DNA from: Lophius americanus
Lineage: Eukaryota; Chordata; Actinopteri; Lophiiformes; Lophiidae
Assembly (NCBI GenBank): GCA_037951165.1
Contig: JBBDHG010000015.1
Coordinates: forward strand, 4,053,501-4,117,500
Length of the DNA: 64,000 nt
Reading direction: 5' to 3'
Of this stretch, positions 50,500-62,039 are shown piece by piece. How positions within the stretch are numbered: position 1 is the stretch's first letter; each line of letters starts with the position of its first letter. Made by a program: the position numbers and the translations under genes. The notes under the pieces are model-generated. The model worked only from the letters and a program-made list of their open reading frames with translations. It was not told where the DNA came from and ran no database searches.

Positions 50500-50900
50500 C
50501 CATGAGATGAAATGAGGTATGACTCTTTTCTTGTAAAACGATTTTCCAGTAAAATTGTGACTGTATCCTGAAAATTTGAGACTTTTTTCTTGTAAATTAT
50601 TAACTTATTCTTGTAATATTTATTCTTGTAAAAATAAGCCTTTCGCCTTTCCTATATATGACTTTTTTGTATAGGTACCAATTCATTCTTGAAATATTTA
50701 TTCTTGTATATTTATACTTTATTCTTGTAACATTGTGACTTCAGCCCTCTAAAATTAAGAATTTCTCCTTGTAATATTGTGAGTTCAGCCCTCTAAAATT
50801 AAGAATTTATTCTTGTAATATTGTGACTTCTTTCCCTGAAACTTTTTTATTCATTCTTGTAACATAATTTGGCAATATTTATACCTTTTTAAAAATTCAA
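50500..50900. repeat. Degenerate minisatellite TTATTCTTGTAATATTGTGAC
   Basis: Many imperfect units built on ATTCTTGTAATATTGTGACT. A longer unit with TTCAGCCCTCTAAAATTAAG is repeated twice in tandem near 50731-50830. Same family as 31960-32200. Confidence 0.65.
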
Positions 50901-51319
50901 TCAACTGTTTTCCCCCTGTACTTTATTAAATTATACTTTTTCTTTTCTTTTTTCTGATGTATGATTACAAACTCATTCCTATAATTATATACTCCATAAA
51001 AATGTGTTGGCTCAACAGTCAAAAAAGGTATTTGGAAATAATCGGCAGGGCTAATAAACCGAACAAGCGCTGATAAAAATCAGACCTTTAATACAACAGG
51101 CAAGCACCCACCACTTAACATTCAAAACTGTTAATTCTTTAAATATGGGGTAAGAATTGCTTTGTTTTATGTATGCCGAATTAAAGAGAAGGGTATCTTC
51201 ATTCAAGTAAAGCTGTAATTACTGGTGTGTTACACATGCTTTATCGGCATATAATTAAAGTATTACAACAGTCAGACGATTAAATGGAGTTTTGCATTAA
51301 AGGGGGGAAAAGTTCGATT

Positions 51320-51960
51320 TATCGGTTAGCAGCTATCTCGTGACATTAACGAACAGACCGGAGCACTTGCACTCAGCCTGATAGTGTGTCCGTAACTTTA
51401 ATGAGATAATCTAACGGCTGTACAGATTATACTACCGGGAAAGTGAGAGAAACGCGAAAACGCCGACAGAAGCGGCGAGTCTGAGCCTGAAACCAGTCTT
51501 CTGTTAATATGAACTTACTTTAAATCCAATGAATGGAAGTCCCCCGTCCCTCCGCTCCTCTCATCGCCTCTCCGTTAAACACAGCCACGTGCTTCTTCTC
51601 TCCGTTTCTCAGATTTCTGACAAACAGATGTTTAAATTGAGGTTATAAGGTTTAATCCCGGCGCGCTTTTGTTATGATAATCCTTAACCGACTCTATGTG
51701 CTGCGGGTGTGAGCGCGCGCGCCACATGAGCTGTCTGCGGGCTAGAGCTGGGCTTCACCCACTGGATCATCCACAGTGTCCACTCATTGTGTCTCCACGC
51801 CAGGGAGAAAGTACGCTCCTGGAATATCCAGCTGGTTCCCAGTCATGTTTGTGGGGCAGGGCTGTCACAGCCAAGACCGGGAGAGAGAGTAGAGAGAGAG
51901 GAGGAGCAGGAGGAGGAGGAGGAGGAGGAGGAAGAGATCCAGGTCTGTGCGGGCTGTAGC
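51320..51960 (-). promoter_or_regulatory. CpG-rich segment, candidate internal promoter
   Basis: CpG density rises sharply here against an AT-rich background: seven CpGs fall in 51421-51480, and a GCGCGCGCGC run lies at 51713-51722. An E-box CACGTG sits at 51586-51591. Reading the phldb1 strand, a plausible untranslated exon ends at 51519 with a near-consensus donor AAA|GTAAGT (GT at 51518-51517). Transcripts starting here would skip the exons at 57 and 58 kb and hence the first part of the FHA domain. The plus-strand flank carries a (GGA)n run at 51901-51934. That it is a promoter is inference from composition and the donor. Confidence 0.45.
51901..51934. repeat. (GGA)n tract
   Basis: Purine-rich GGA repeat at the edge of the CpG-rich segment; it gives an artefactual poly-Gly or poly-Glu frame. 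Confidence 0.9.
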
Positions 51961-52552
51961 TACAGAGACCCTGGGAGTAATGCACCAGCAACCACTGCTG
52001 CAGCTCAGGCACCAGTCCACCATTCTTTAAATCCTCTATACACTGTAAAGAACAATGTCTGTAAACTTAGAGCAAAAATGAGTTTTGCATGATTGAGCAG
52101 CATTGACTTTTTTTTAAAATGCTTATCCCAACCAGTCAGAAATGAAAAACATGAATGGTGTTTATTACATTCATGTAATAGTAAAGGGCTCTGGTATTAC
52201 ATATTTGTGTTATGTAAATTCATCATGACTGCGTTTGGTTCATGTAACATAATTGGTATTCAGTGAAGGAAACTTTCTTTATTAAATTAATCAAACTGTA
52301 TGACGTATCATAAGCCTTAAAATCGTATCACATCTTCCCCTCCACTGCAACAGCCTTTCCACAAAATTTCCTTGAAATCAATAAAGAAATTTCTGAGTTA
52401 CTTGTTCTGAAAAGCAGTCTTGTGCACCGGCGGTAGTAATGCAGGTTTTGTGTCAATCCGTCTGTCATGCTGAAGAGAGCTGAGACGGGATGCTGTAATC
52501 ATGAATTCTGGGTAGTGACTGAAAGAATGGAATCACAGGTCTGTGTAGATTC

Positions 52553-52783
52553 TCATTCATCCAGGTCATGGTGATCCATGTGGGTTGCGTCCAAAGAAAG
52601 TGGACTTCTGTTTCGGCTTGTTTCACATCTTATCCTATAGGCTTCCTGGTGAGAAGTCAGGTATTTCATACCTCCAGTAGCTGTTGGTAAAAAGTCTACA
52701 TAGTGTACATAGTGCTTCTTCAGATCAATGGGAGCCAGTGGAGGTGGTATGGGTATCTTTATCTCAAAGTAGTCTGGGGACAT
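52553..52783 (-). mobile_element. Possible retroposon tail with open frame
   Basis: A 76-codon minus-strand frame ends LSLDATHMDHHDLDE. The DNA near its end (CACCATGACCTGGATGAATG then AGAATCTACACAG) resembles a recurring fish retroposon tail. The upstream part of the frame (EIKIPIPPPLAPIDLKKHYV) is not recognised and ends at a good donor, GGAG|GTATGA near 52671. I favour a repeat; a spliced exon of an unknown transcript is possible. Confidence 0.35.
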
Positions 52784-54284
52784 CTCGGGACTCCTCAGGA
52801 TAAATAAGGAAAGTGTTGCTAGGGAGGGGGCCGTCTGGTATATCGATGGCTAAATGGATGATTGCTTTGGTTGTGGTCAGACTAGATTACATGACTGAGA
52901 TAACTGTCTAGCGCTCATAATGAGTTCATCGGCACATGTTTTAGAGCATCACATTTTCTCTGTAAATGTGATGCTATGTAATCTTCATTTGGTATGTCAG
53001 ATACTGATATCCGAGCACATTGTAAGTTATTCCCCCTCTCACAGAGTAGATGGATTTGGATGTTGAGCCACAATCTGTCTCGTTTGAATGTGTTCCTCAG
53101 TTAATGTGGAGATTTTCATCTGAGCCCTATTTTCCTATTGTAGTCCTTCTGATAGGCTGAAACTTGTGGACCAACTTTTATCCCTTAAATCATCCACACA
53201 TCCTGCCTTGAACATACTGGCTTATTTTTTACACCTTTCATTGTCAGGATTTCCCTCCACCGACTTCCCTTCCCTGAATTATACTGTAAATCCACGTGGA
53301 TTACAGCTAAACAGCTAAACAGCTTGTGAAGCATTTTGTAACAGTGCTGCATTGTTCCTGCTCAGTTTTCTTGACATTGAAACAACTCAAGCCTTCATTA
53401 TTTAAAAGCTGAGTTCCGATGGCGTGAACGTACTTGTGACACACTCCTGTGTTTATGATGCATCCTCTGTGCATCCTCTGCTCCCTTCAAGGGAAAAATC
53501 AAGTGCACTACCAAGTATTACTCATATAATATGCATCTCTCCAGGGAATGGTGAGTCAAAATTGTGTAACCAATAATGTTTGCTCCACTCCCCCTGCTGT
53601 AGATGTCACAACTATATCTCGCACAACTTTCATGACGGCTCATCCTGCTGTCCATGCAGCTCCACCAGGACCCTAACAGTGAACTCTGGCTTACCCTCGC
53701 ACTCTTTCTTCAACCTAAAACCCCTCTGAGGCTAAAGTGGGAACTGTCTGGCATAGGAGGGGGGGCGGTATAAATAGCCCCGTGTCCCTTCTCAGGTTAC
53801 CCAGGTTGAAATACCAAAAGACAGAGGGATACATGATCGTCCTCACATTCATACGTCATGCAGGACAGCAGGTACGGTGCGCAGAGAGCATTTATCACGA
53901 ATATTACTTCATCTTGTATGTGCAGATTTTGAGTATTCTTCATGGCTGAGTATCAGTCAGAGAATGAAAAATGACTCCACAGTGTATTATTACGCAGCAG
54001 TGATGTGAGTCTGAAGAGTCCCTTATTTCATAACTCACTTTCTTTCCGGCGAAGCTCTATGACTGATTCAAAGCTGTTACAAAACTTGCAGTTTTATTTC
54101 CCCTATCATTTGTGGAAAGAGCTCTGAGGCTATGCGATGTTTAAGTGCACCTGTCAGCATATAGGGATCCTAATATCATCACTGAGAAAAGAAAATACCA
54201 TAAAATGACAAAGGATTTGGTCAAACATGTTTTTAAAAGGTGAAAAATAATATGGCAAACAAAATCTATTGAATTGGACTTTCT

Positions 54285-54470
54285 CTTTAGTCATGGGTAA
54301 TGCTTCCTCTCTCTTGGCCCCGTTGACCTGTGGTGTCGCCCAGGGTTCCATCCTTGGTCCCTTTCTGTTTAGCCCATACATGCTGCCATTATTAAGAGGT
54401 TCAGTCACATTATTCAAGAGAAATAGACTCAAAATGTGCTCAACAAAACAGTTGAGGACGACATTAAGAG
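54285..54470 (+). mobile_element. Rex1/L2-like reverse transcriptase fragment
   Basis: The plus-strand frame contains PLTCGVAQGSILGPFLFS and YMLPL, the conserved block just before the catalytic YADD motif of Rex1/L2 LINEs. YADD itself is lost. Short dead remnant. Confidence 0.8.
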
Positions 54471-55160
54471 GTTTGAAGAACACAGTATTTTTCTTGAATG
54501 AAACTTTTTTACTAGTGCTCAGGAGTTAAAGGAATAAAGCAGGATGTGTTTTATTCCTTGTGTTGAACTACAGGGTGGTGCGGTTAGCTTGAGGAACATG
54601 TTGATGATGTGCTCTCATTGATTTGGTGATGAGTTATGTTTTTTATGAACTGTCAAAAAGTTGTACCTGAACACACCTTAGCACAGTTAAAAGCCAACAA
54701 ACTCATATTGCACTTTCTGTGCACCCAGAAAAATAAAATCAGGTATTGAGATTTTATTATGACCAGGGAACATAGACATGCATATTAGCCACAACATTAT
54801 ACCCATTTTAAATTATTTATACATATAGCATTTTATTCAACAGTTCAATCCTATTTATACTCACTAAACTCCTACATCTTACTAATCTTATTCCTACTTG
54901 AATGGATGTCTTCCACCATGCATATTCACAGGGGCAATGTAGTTTAACTTCCACTTTTACAAAAATTTTCATACATAATGATCTTTGTTTAACTTTTTAT
55001 TTAAATTCTTACTATTCTTACTCTTTAAAAACTTCCGAATTCTTCATCTTATTCATACTTTACATTTTTGTCAGCATTCATATTCCCGTAGGCCCTACCT
55101 TTTTCATCAAACCTTCTTACTTCAAATCCACATCAGTATTGCAGTGTGGTCTCAGGTCTC

Positions 55161-55205
55161 ATGTGGAACATTTGAAAGCTTTTTCAGCTTTCAAATGTTC
55201 CACAT
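55161..55205. repeat. Perfect 20 bp hairpin
   Basis: ATGTGGAACATTTGAAAGCT is followed by a five-base loop TTTTC and its exact reverse complement. Pairing stops abruptly on both sides. Confidence 0.95.
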
Positions 55206-56149
55206 CTTTCATGCCTTATGAACTTTATTCAGGATTTAAATCAAATTCTTGAAATTCTAAACCTTCAAAATTCTTCATCTCATTCATACTTCTTGAGAAT
55301 CTCACTGGTAAATCCAACATCCAGCATTCTTTCAGCATAAAGCAATTATGTTGATATGAATTCACATAGCTGAGTTGGAACAACATTCTTTAAGGGTTGA
55401 TTCAAATTAATTACTTGGATTAGTTCCAACTTATTTTATTAGGGATGATTCAATTTAGTTACTTTTAGGTCCGCCTTGATCTTGGTTTGCCAAGCTAATT
55501 TGCAGAGATGACATTATCCTGTTACATTAAATGTATATAACAGGAAAAAAGAAATAAGTTGGCCCAGCATCACAGAGCAGTGAAAGACACCTATCTAATC
55601 AAGCTTAAATACCTTCCATGATTTACTTGAATGAATCCAAAGAATACCTTGTGAAATTGAAGTTGTTGGAATTCATGCAATTAAGTTTAAAAAGATGCAA
55701 TCAAGTTTATCTCACAAACATAGAATTATTTCACACAAACTACAGCCAGCATGTCTGCATGTTCCTGGGCGTAAATAAGCCATCATTCCTTCATTAACTG
55801 TGTGACATGTGAATAAAATGTTAAGAATATTAGCCAAAAACGTTGTTTCCTGTGGCTTCTACAAGCATGAAGTTAAGCAGAACTTTTGACGTTCTGTTCC
55901 CCTTTGAACTGTTCTGGTTGTACCCAACTGCTCTGAAAATCAACAGAATACATCAAGTGTGGTAACTAATGTAAGTTGCATTTAGTGCTTTATTTTTGTA
56001 AACTAATGTATAAATAACTAGAATGGCACTCGGTAGGGTGTCAAGGATGAACATTCCCACACATGTCTGTCGAGCTGTTAGCGTACAGCAGTTAAAGAAA
56101 GATCACCCGTCCAAATACACGTATTTTTAAGGAAATTTCCTGGCCCATA

Positions 56150-56205
56150 ACACACCAGTGGAGTAGTTTTTGCATAATCCTGCCAACAACAAGACACAAA
56201 TGAAG
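56150..56205 (+). repeat. Dispersed repeat fragment
   Basis: GAGTAGTTTTTGCATAATCC and TGCCAACAACAAGACACAAA match the inner part of the common fish repeat also seen, reversed, at 42600-42745. Confidence 0.5.
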
Positions 56206-56780
56206 CTCTAGCGAAAGTTCAAATAAGAAGACTATTCATAGTTGATTTCACTTACCATACCAACATTCAAATCATTCACTATCTAAGACATGCTCAGACT
56301 TCATGTCCTGTTGTTATGGTATGGAGCTTTGAGCCACACATCACCTGTTCCCATGAGTAATCAATAAAACATTCAGATTCAGCCTATCGTCTCACCGCCG
56401 TCTTGTAATATGATCCTCTGTCTTTTGTGCTGCTGATACACACCCTCCAACTCCCTGTTACCGCAATATTTTCGCAGTTCATTCATCAGTCTCATGACAG
56501 ACCTCTCATCACATATCGTATGTTAAAATTCACATTCTTTCTTACTTCACTGACTTGTCTGTCTTTGGTGGAAGTAAAAGTGAAATTAAAAGGTCTTTTT
56601 CAAAATGCAATCATAACTGTCTTCGTTATGAATATTTGTTATTGGGTAGGGTCAAGCTAACCAATTCTCTAGCTTCACCACTTTCCCCATACCTTCTATG
56701 GAAACAAACCTTTATCGTTACAGTGCCAACCCCAAGATATCATTTCAGTGCAATTCTTCCCAGTCCTCCCCACACACACT

Positions 56781-56850
56781 CAAATTCCCCCGTTGTGGGA
56801 CTAATAAAGGTTTATCATATCATATCTTATCTTGTCTTATCTTATACACC
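56781..56850 (+). mobile_element. LINE 3' tail with TATCT repeats
   Basis: AAATTCCCCCGTTGTGGGAC, TAATAAAGGTTTATC and a run of TATCT-like units form the typical 3' end of a fish LINE, 70 bp from the FHA exon at 56916. Confidence 0.7.
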
Positions 56851-56915
56851 CACCCACACAGCTTAGTCCCACCAGAAACCACACCACTGGGACTGATGTT
56901 AGGAGTGTTTGGTAC

Positions 56916-57086
56916 CTTGCGACAGACGGATGGGCTGTGCGACCTGGAGCCCATCGACAGCACACAGGTTCCCACAGGGGTGCAGCGTGATGACCCCTGA
57001 CCTGTTCTCTATGTAGCAGTGCTGAGAAGCCACCCCAGGGCCCTGGATGTTGATGTCCATGGAACCATGACCCAGCGTGGTGTGGC
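56916..57086 (-). CDS. phldb1: phldb1 exon: core of FHA domain
   Basis: The exon encodes most of the FHA beta-sandwich, from GHTTLGHGSMDINIQGPG through VASQHCYIEN and GVITLHPCGN to QPIRLSQ. The acceptor is CCTCCCCACCAG (57087-57098), the donor CAAG|GTACCA with GT at 56915-56914. Its first two bases complete a Gly codon and its last base starts another, so it is phase 1 on both sides. FHA domains normally read phosphothreonine through a Gly-Arg pair and a Ser-Arg-x-His motif. Here the pair is Gly-His and the second motif is A-S-Q-H, so canonical phosphothreonine binding is doubtful. The human protein keeps Gly-Arg at this position as I recall it, but also lacks the Ser. Confidence 0.93.
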
Positions 57087-58368
57087 CTGGTGGGGAGGAA
57101 GAAGTATTAGAGTAACTTTAGATTTGTTGTGGTTCAACTCTGATAATGATAAAGACACAATATGCTATTTGATTGATTGCATACAGCAGCGATTATGAAA
57201 GTGCACGTTGCTGCCCCTGGTGGTCGGCTGAAGATACTGCAGTGTTACCACCAGAGATGATTTGAATTATTGAAAGATACTTAAATATTTGCATTTAAAG
57301 AAGTAAGCACAACTATTGAATTGTCTTTTATTCTTCATATATGATTTATTTTGAATTGTCATATTGTTTGGTCCGTTTCATAGTTTTGTTTTCATTTTTT
57401 ATTCACTATGTTTAAAGACCTACTACGCAGGGGGAAAGAAATCCTGGCCACAAATATAAGCACTTCTAGGAAATCCTGTAATTAAATGCTAATGCACATA
57501 GCCAGTGCTTTTTGTAGTTCAGCTTAACGACACTGGAGATGTTAAAAATCAGCCTGGAAGAGGGTACGCTTGCAAACTGATCCCAAGCACAGTGAGGAGG
57601 ATGGTTTAACTGGGAAAAGACTTTCCAGGGATCACGGCTACAGAATTGCAGAGTCCAATGAATCTTGGAGCCAGAATTTCTTCCTAATCCTCATTAGACG
57701 ACAACTACACAAACAAAAGCAGTGTTGGAGGGTAGCAAGAAAAAAGCCTCTACTCACACTAAGTTAAGTGCCTCTAGTTTATTAAACACCACTTGGACTG
57801 TCATAGAATGAGGTCATAGATCAGATAAGACTAAAATAGAGCTTTTTGGCAAGAGTAATTTGAATGAGGAGGGTGTCATTTAAGTAGTTAAGTGGTCAAG
57901 TCTTCCATGACCCAGTAAAGTATCTCAGGTAAGGTAGGAAACAGACTGACTCTCAAACACTATAACTGCCTGGACATAGCCTCTGACGGAGATATCTGCC
58001 TGCATATCAGCCTGCAGAGGCACAGACGGAGACAGGAAGGCCTGCAGACACACTCGTGCTGGCCGACAGTCAGGAGGACAGCGAGAAAAGACATCATACA
58101 TTCTTACAGACCAAAAACCAAGACAGAAAACACGTGATGAACATAGAGACAGAAATAACAAGGTCAGGTCAACAGAGATGTAAGCATGTGTGAAAGTCAA
58201 GAAAAGGATATAGTGAAGCCAACATCTGGAAATGCCCATCGGAGCAATTTTATGTGCTGTCGTAACTCACATTATGCATGACAGCCCAGTATCCACCCTT
58301 ACTAAGAGTAATGATCATGACGCTGACACCAGATAACTGTAGTGTTGGTAACAGAGCAGATGTCTCAC
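57087..58368 (-). other. 1.3 kb intron
   Basis: Intron between the two upstream phldb1 exons. A CTCF-like core GCCCCTGGTGG lies at 57213-57223. A 65-codon open frame at 57570-57767 on the plus strand is of unknown nature. Nothing else is recognised. Confidence 0.6.
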
Positions 58369-58492
58369 CCTCAGGCAGCGGCAGAAGGGTGATGGCTGTG
58401 CTCAGTCGCCCACTACCAAGGCTGACCAGGTGGGGGCGCTCTGCTTGGAACTTCAGCCCCTTCCTGGTCTCAGTCAGGTCCAGTGCAGCGCT
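58369..58492 (-). CDS. phldb1: phldb1 exon: N-terminal region leading into FHA domain
   Basis: This exon encodes 41 codons plus one base, running from SAALDLTETRKGLKF through PHLVSLGSGRLSTAITLL to PLPE. In the mammalian protein the same stretch lies directly after the short Met-containing N-terminus and opens the FHA fold. The acceptor is strong: a long T-rich tract followed by TTTTTTTAG at 58493-58500. The donor is GAGG|GTGAGA with GT at 58368-58367. It starts in phase 0 and ends in phase 1, which matches the next exon. No in-frame Met is present, so this is not the first coding exon; I found no convincing start exon between here and 64000. Confidence 0.9.
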
Positions 58493-61400
58493 CTAAAAAA
58501 AGAAAGAAAAACAAATCGTAAATGTGGAGCTTCTAGTTTCGATGATAACTTTTGAGTTATTGTAGCATTCAGATCAACTGATTAGGAGAGTTATATCCAA
58601 CAGTAAGACAAGCGAAGACAGCTACTTGTTGAATGGTCCATTCTTCAACCAGGAATGTATCATGTCCTCTCCCTTTGTGCCTGGTATGTGCTATGAAACC
58701 GTGGAACCAAGCAATGTTCTGAGCACACTTAAAAGGAAAGTCACAAAAGAATCTGCTGTGACTCATCAGCAAGGGTGAAGAGTATTTTATTCAGTTGAAA
58801 AGTCAACACTACCATCAAGAGCGAGAGATTGTGAGCTGCATTAAAGTGTCAGAGGAAGCAGTGGAAGCTGGCTAACTAGCCACCGAGACAGTAGTAATGA
58901 CGTCTCTTCTGATATTAAAGACATATTTTCGGAAATAATCAGATCGAGTTGGGAATTTTCCTCAAAAATTAAAAATGATGGCTTTTAGATTTGGATATCT
59001 TTGGAGGAATACTCGATAGTTACAAGTAGAGCAATCTGCAACCATTCTAAACTAAATATTTGTGCAAACTGAGCTTTCGCAGCCTAATTTGACATCCAGA
59101 ATCCATGGACCAGGAGGTCCATGTCAGCCTCCCATCCATCCTGCCAGAATCAAGTGAGGGTTCTCATCCTCCTAAGGCTTCTCAGAGATGGTGAGTCACA
59201 TTTAACCCCCTTCTCTCTCGTGGAAAACCCCTTCTTCTGGTGACTGAACTTGTGACTTGAGGTGAGACTCAAGACTCCACATACACTGAAAGGGTGTCTT
59301 TACTGAAACAGGTTGACTACATTGTTACACAATCCAACAAAACTGACACCAAATCATATTTGTGATGATCAACAATTACAACTAAATAAATAATTTCGGG
59401 ACATTTCCCTCCAAGCCCAGTATGACCTTATATACTTTTTAGTTGTATGCTTTAAAATATTCAGATTAGTCCGTTTTTTACTGAACCCGATAATGCATTA
59501 CGATAAGAACACCATTTTATGTAATTGTAATTATTTTCCCCGAAAGTCGGGTGTATTATGTGGCGCTGCCACATCTGCCACATCATCCATGGCAGATCCT
59601 TCGCCTTAACACGATAAGTCAGGAACTAATTCATGGATTATTTTAAAATTGTATTCCCACATAGACGTATCTGCGAGGAAGAACTTGACTTATTTTGGAA
59701 TAGGTCAGTTATATTTTTCCAACACTAGAGGGAGCTTTATCTCCAAACCATTTTGCCCATAATTTCACAACCATTGGTCCAATTTAGTCCAAATTTGGTG
59801 CATATGAATCAAATCGAAGAGATCTGTCTTTCCTTTACCATATCTTATTCTAATTGTCACATTTTACACATTAATTTAAAAAAAAAAACTCTGTTCTTTT
59901 GAGATAACTTCACATTTAAGCGTAAACGTTCAATCAGGTGCATTGCAGTGGATTGGGGACTTTTCAGGAATATCCCCCCGGTATCGGGGCCCACAGATCT
60001 AGTGAAAGGTACAGTGAGGAGGACTAACCAACAGCTACATCTCATAAGACTCAGCTTTAAACATGTTCAGTCTCAATGACCCATCAGTCTCAGCAGAGTC
60101 ATCAGCCACACCACAAGTATCCAGATACCTCCTTAGCTCAAAGCAGATACCGTTATCACAATGTCCGTGAAGAGTCTTAGCACCAAGGACTTTCTGATAG
60201 ACTAAATATCAGATAATTTAATAAACAATCACCTATTTCTCGTTCTCGGAATACTGTGACCTTATTACTAAGCATTCATTAATATCGGCAAATACTCTAG
60301 TCTAAGTGCTCTTACTTGTATTTGTGCATGATTCGGTGCATCCCTAATGTTGTGAACATTGGTTTACATGTAGACCAGGTCACTCACTCATCACATTTTT
60401 GCACAAAACAGCAATGACACACTCATTCTAAGCTGCAAAGCCTGCATGGGATTATGAAACTTTCCAGAAATTGTGATTTTCAACACCCAGTCCAGACACG
60501 GCTGAACAGATGAGACAGTCAGTGGCCCATCATGAGTGACCAAACCAGCAATCACGTCCTGTCCATTAGCGGAACTAACTGGATGTGCATGATGTCAAGA
60601 GTGTGGCTATGCGGCATCAAAGGGGAGGCACAGAGCAGAGATAGCCCCCCTCTTCCTGTTTTACTGTTTGACTAATGCATCAGACCTCCACTCTCTGAGT
60701 GATGAGGAGGAGAAGAGTCTTGAATGTCTTCACAATGGGAGGTCAATTCCATCACTGGCTGTTCACCCCCACTGCTGCACACTGAGATAAGAGTGTGTAT
60801 CTGCATGGGTTCGTGTGTTTTCCCTCGAAGCTCTGCCGAAAGCATCACCATGATTTCTCAGCTCAGTAAGAGGGGAGGAAGGGATGTCGCCATAGCAACA
60901 GCACCCTGCAATTAAGAGAGACAAAGCTCCCGGAGGGCGTTCAACAATCTAAATTGTGATTAGAGACTTTGATGCCGATGCCGGAATGGAGAAACAAATC
61001 AGCTTTTCATATTGTTCAGTTGACAGCAGTGTGGAGATGAACCCTGGCTGCAGCATGATTGGTTTTCTATTCTGTCTCTGGGACGTTACCTTTTGAGTTA
61101 TGACATAATTAATCATTTCTCACATTATTTATAAGAGAGAGAAAGCAGGAGAAAAAAAAGCACGAGATTTACAACAGGAGAGCCATTAAGAGGACATTGT
61201 CCTCCTGCTGGCATATATTTATCACACGTGTAGTACGGTCTCATATATCTAACTGATAGCCACTTATGTAATTAAATTAAAGGTCAACAATTCTGCTCAT
61301 TTCAGTTTTAAAGTCATTACCCACTTTGTATGACAACCTGATACATAACCACTAGAATATTCTTATTTATTAGGCTATTTTTGGTCCAATTCCATCTCAT

Positions 61401-61499
61401 CGCTCAACAACCCTAAGAAATACAGTTAGGACCTGTGGAGTGATTAAATTACAAAGAAGCAAGGTTGTCCAGTGTTTCTTTAGGTTTTTTTTCTTCAGG

Positions 61500-61940
61500 C
61501 ACATAAAGGGCTGTCAAGTGGATTATACTACCCCCAACGCCCATCCCGCCCATCCGGGTCACACTCCCCCCACAGGAGAGTAACCCGGTCTCCCTACTCC
61601 AGGTGAAGGGTTGCAACTTCCTTGTAGCCTTTGTTTGGGGTCTTCAAGTCAAACTTAGTCTGGCTTCTCTCCTGAGAGCAATTTGTCTTAGGAGACCCTA
61701 ATAGGTGCCAACACCCCAGACAACTCGACTGCTCAGATTACAGAGGCACATAAACTTCTCTACTACATTTAGGTAGGCATTTTTTCCGGTGATTTTTTTC
61801 TCTATAGCTCATCTGGCATGCGAATGCCTCGGGATCCCCAACTGTGAGCTAGAGAATGTTATTGAGGGGTATTTGGAGTGCCCTTCTTGGCCTGCTGCCA
61901 TCCGCTGTTACCCGACCACAGAAAAGATGGATCATGCTGC
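61500..61940 (+). mobile_element. LINE-like remnant, composite
   Basis: CTTAGTCTGGCTTCTCTCC, TAGGAGACCCTAATAGGTGC, GACTGCTCAGATTACAGAGG and CACATAAACTTCTC follow a known fish LINE untranslated region. Further on, GGGATCCCCAACTGTGAGC, TTGGCCTGCTGCC and ACCCGACCACAGAAAAGATG resemble the end of the element. The part between is deleted. Confidence 0.6.
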
Positions 61941-62039
61941 AGAACACTCAAAGATCACAGAGCAAAGAAGCGCCCAAGGCACAAATTATCATTTCAATTA
62001 AAATTTCACACAAATCCATAATTAATAATTCATTAATTA

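Larger units (their letters stand above)
31736..56915 (-). other. 25 kb intron splitting the FHA domain
   Basis: This is the largest gap between exons. It contains most of the repeats listed here, a CpG-rich candidate promoter (51320-51960), three tRNA-Lys-like remnants, and many short open frames without family similarity. 37.9-40.1, 41.0-42.6, 42.8-45.2 and 52.8-54.2 kb show no supported gene or repeat apart from short simple tracts. Confidence 0.6.
844..58492 (-). other. phldb1: phldb1 (LL5-alpha) gene, partial, seven internal exons
   Basis: PHLDB1 is a cytoplasmic and cortical scaffold of the LL5 family. Known members bind phosphoinositides through a C-terminal PH domain and work in cortical microtubule anchoring (with CLASP/ELKS partners) and, for PHLDB1, insulin-dependent Akt signalling. 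The seven exons seen here join without a frame break: lengths 124, 171, 126, 1496, 249, 147 and 138 nt, phases 0,1,1,0,0,0. Order and sequence follow the mammalian protein from just after its N-terminus to the first coiled coil. The start exon and the 3' exons (remaining coiled coil, PH domain) are outside the window. The family assignment rests on long, near-identical blocks such as SPPTSPGAMSVGSSYEN and ISEISDNEDELLEYHRR. LL5-beta (PHLDB2) is less likely because these blocks are closer to PHLDB1 as I know it. Fish carry two paralogues and I cannot say which this is. Confidence 0.93.

Noticed and set aside
51696..52092. Poly-Gly and poly-Glu open frames on the plus strand
   Set aside because: They arise from the (GGA)n tract at the CpG-rich segment and have no family similarity.
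52553..52783. Novel protein-coding gene ending MDHHDLDE
   Set aside because: The terminal part resembles a recurring fish retroposon tail; kept only as a possible mobile element.
57570..57767. Tc1-like transposase fragment
   Set aside because: The 65-codon frame shows no catalytic motif or terminal repeat that I can identify.
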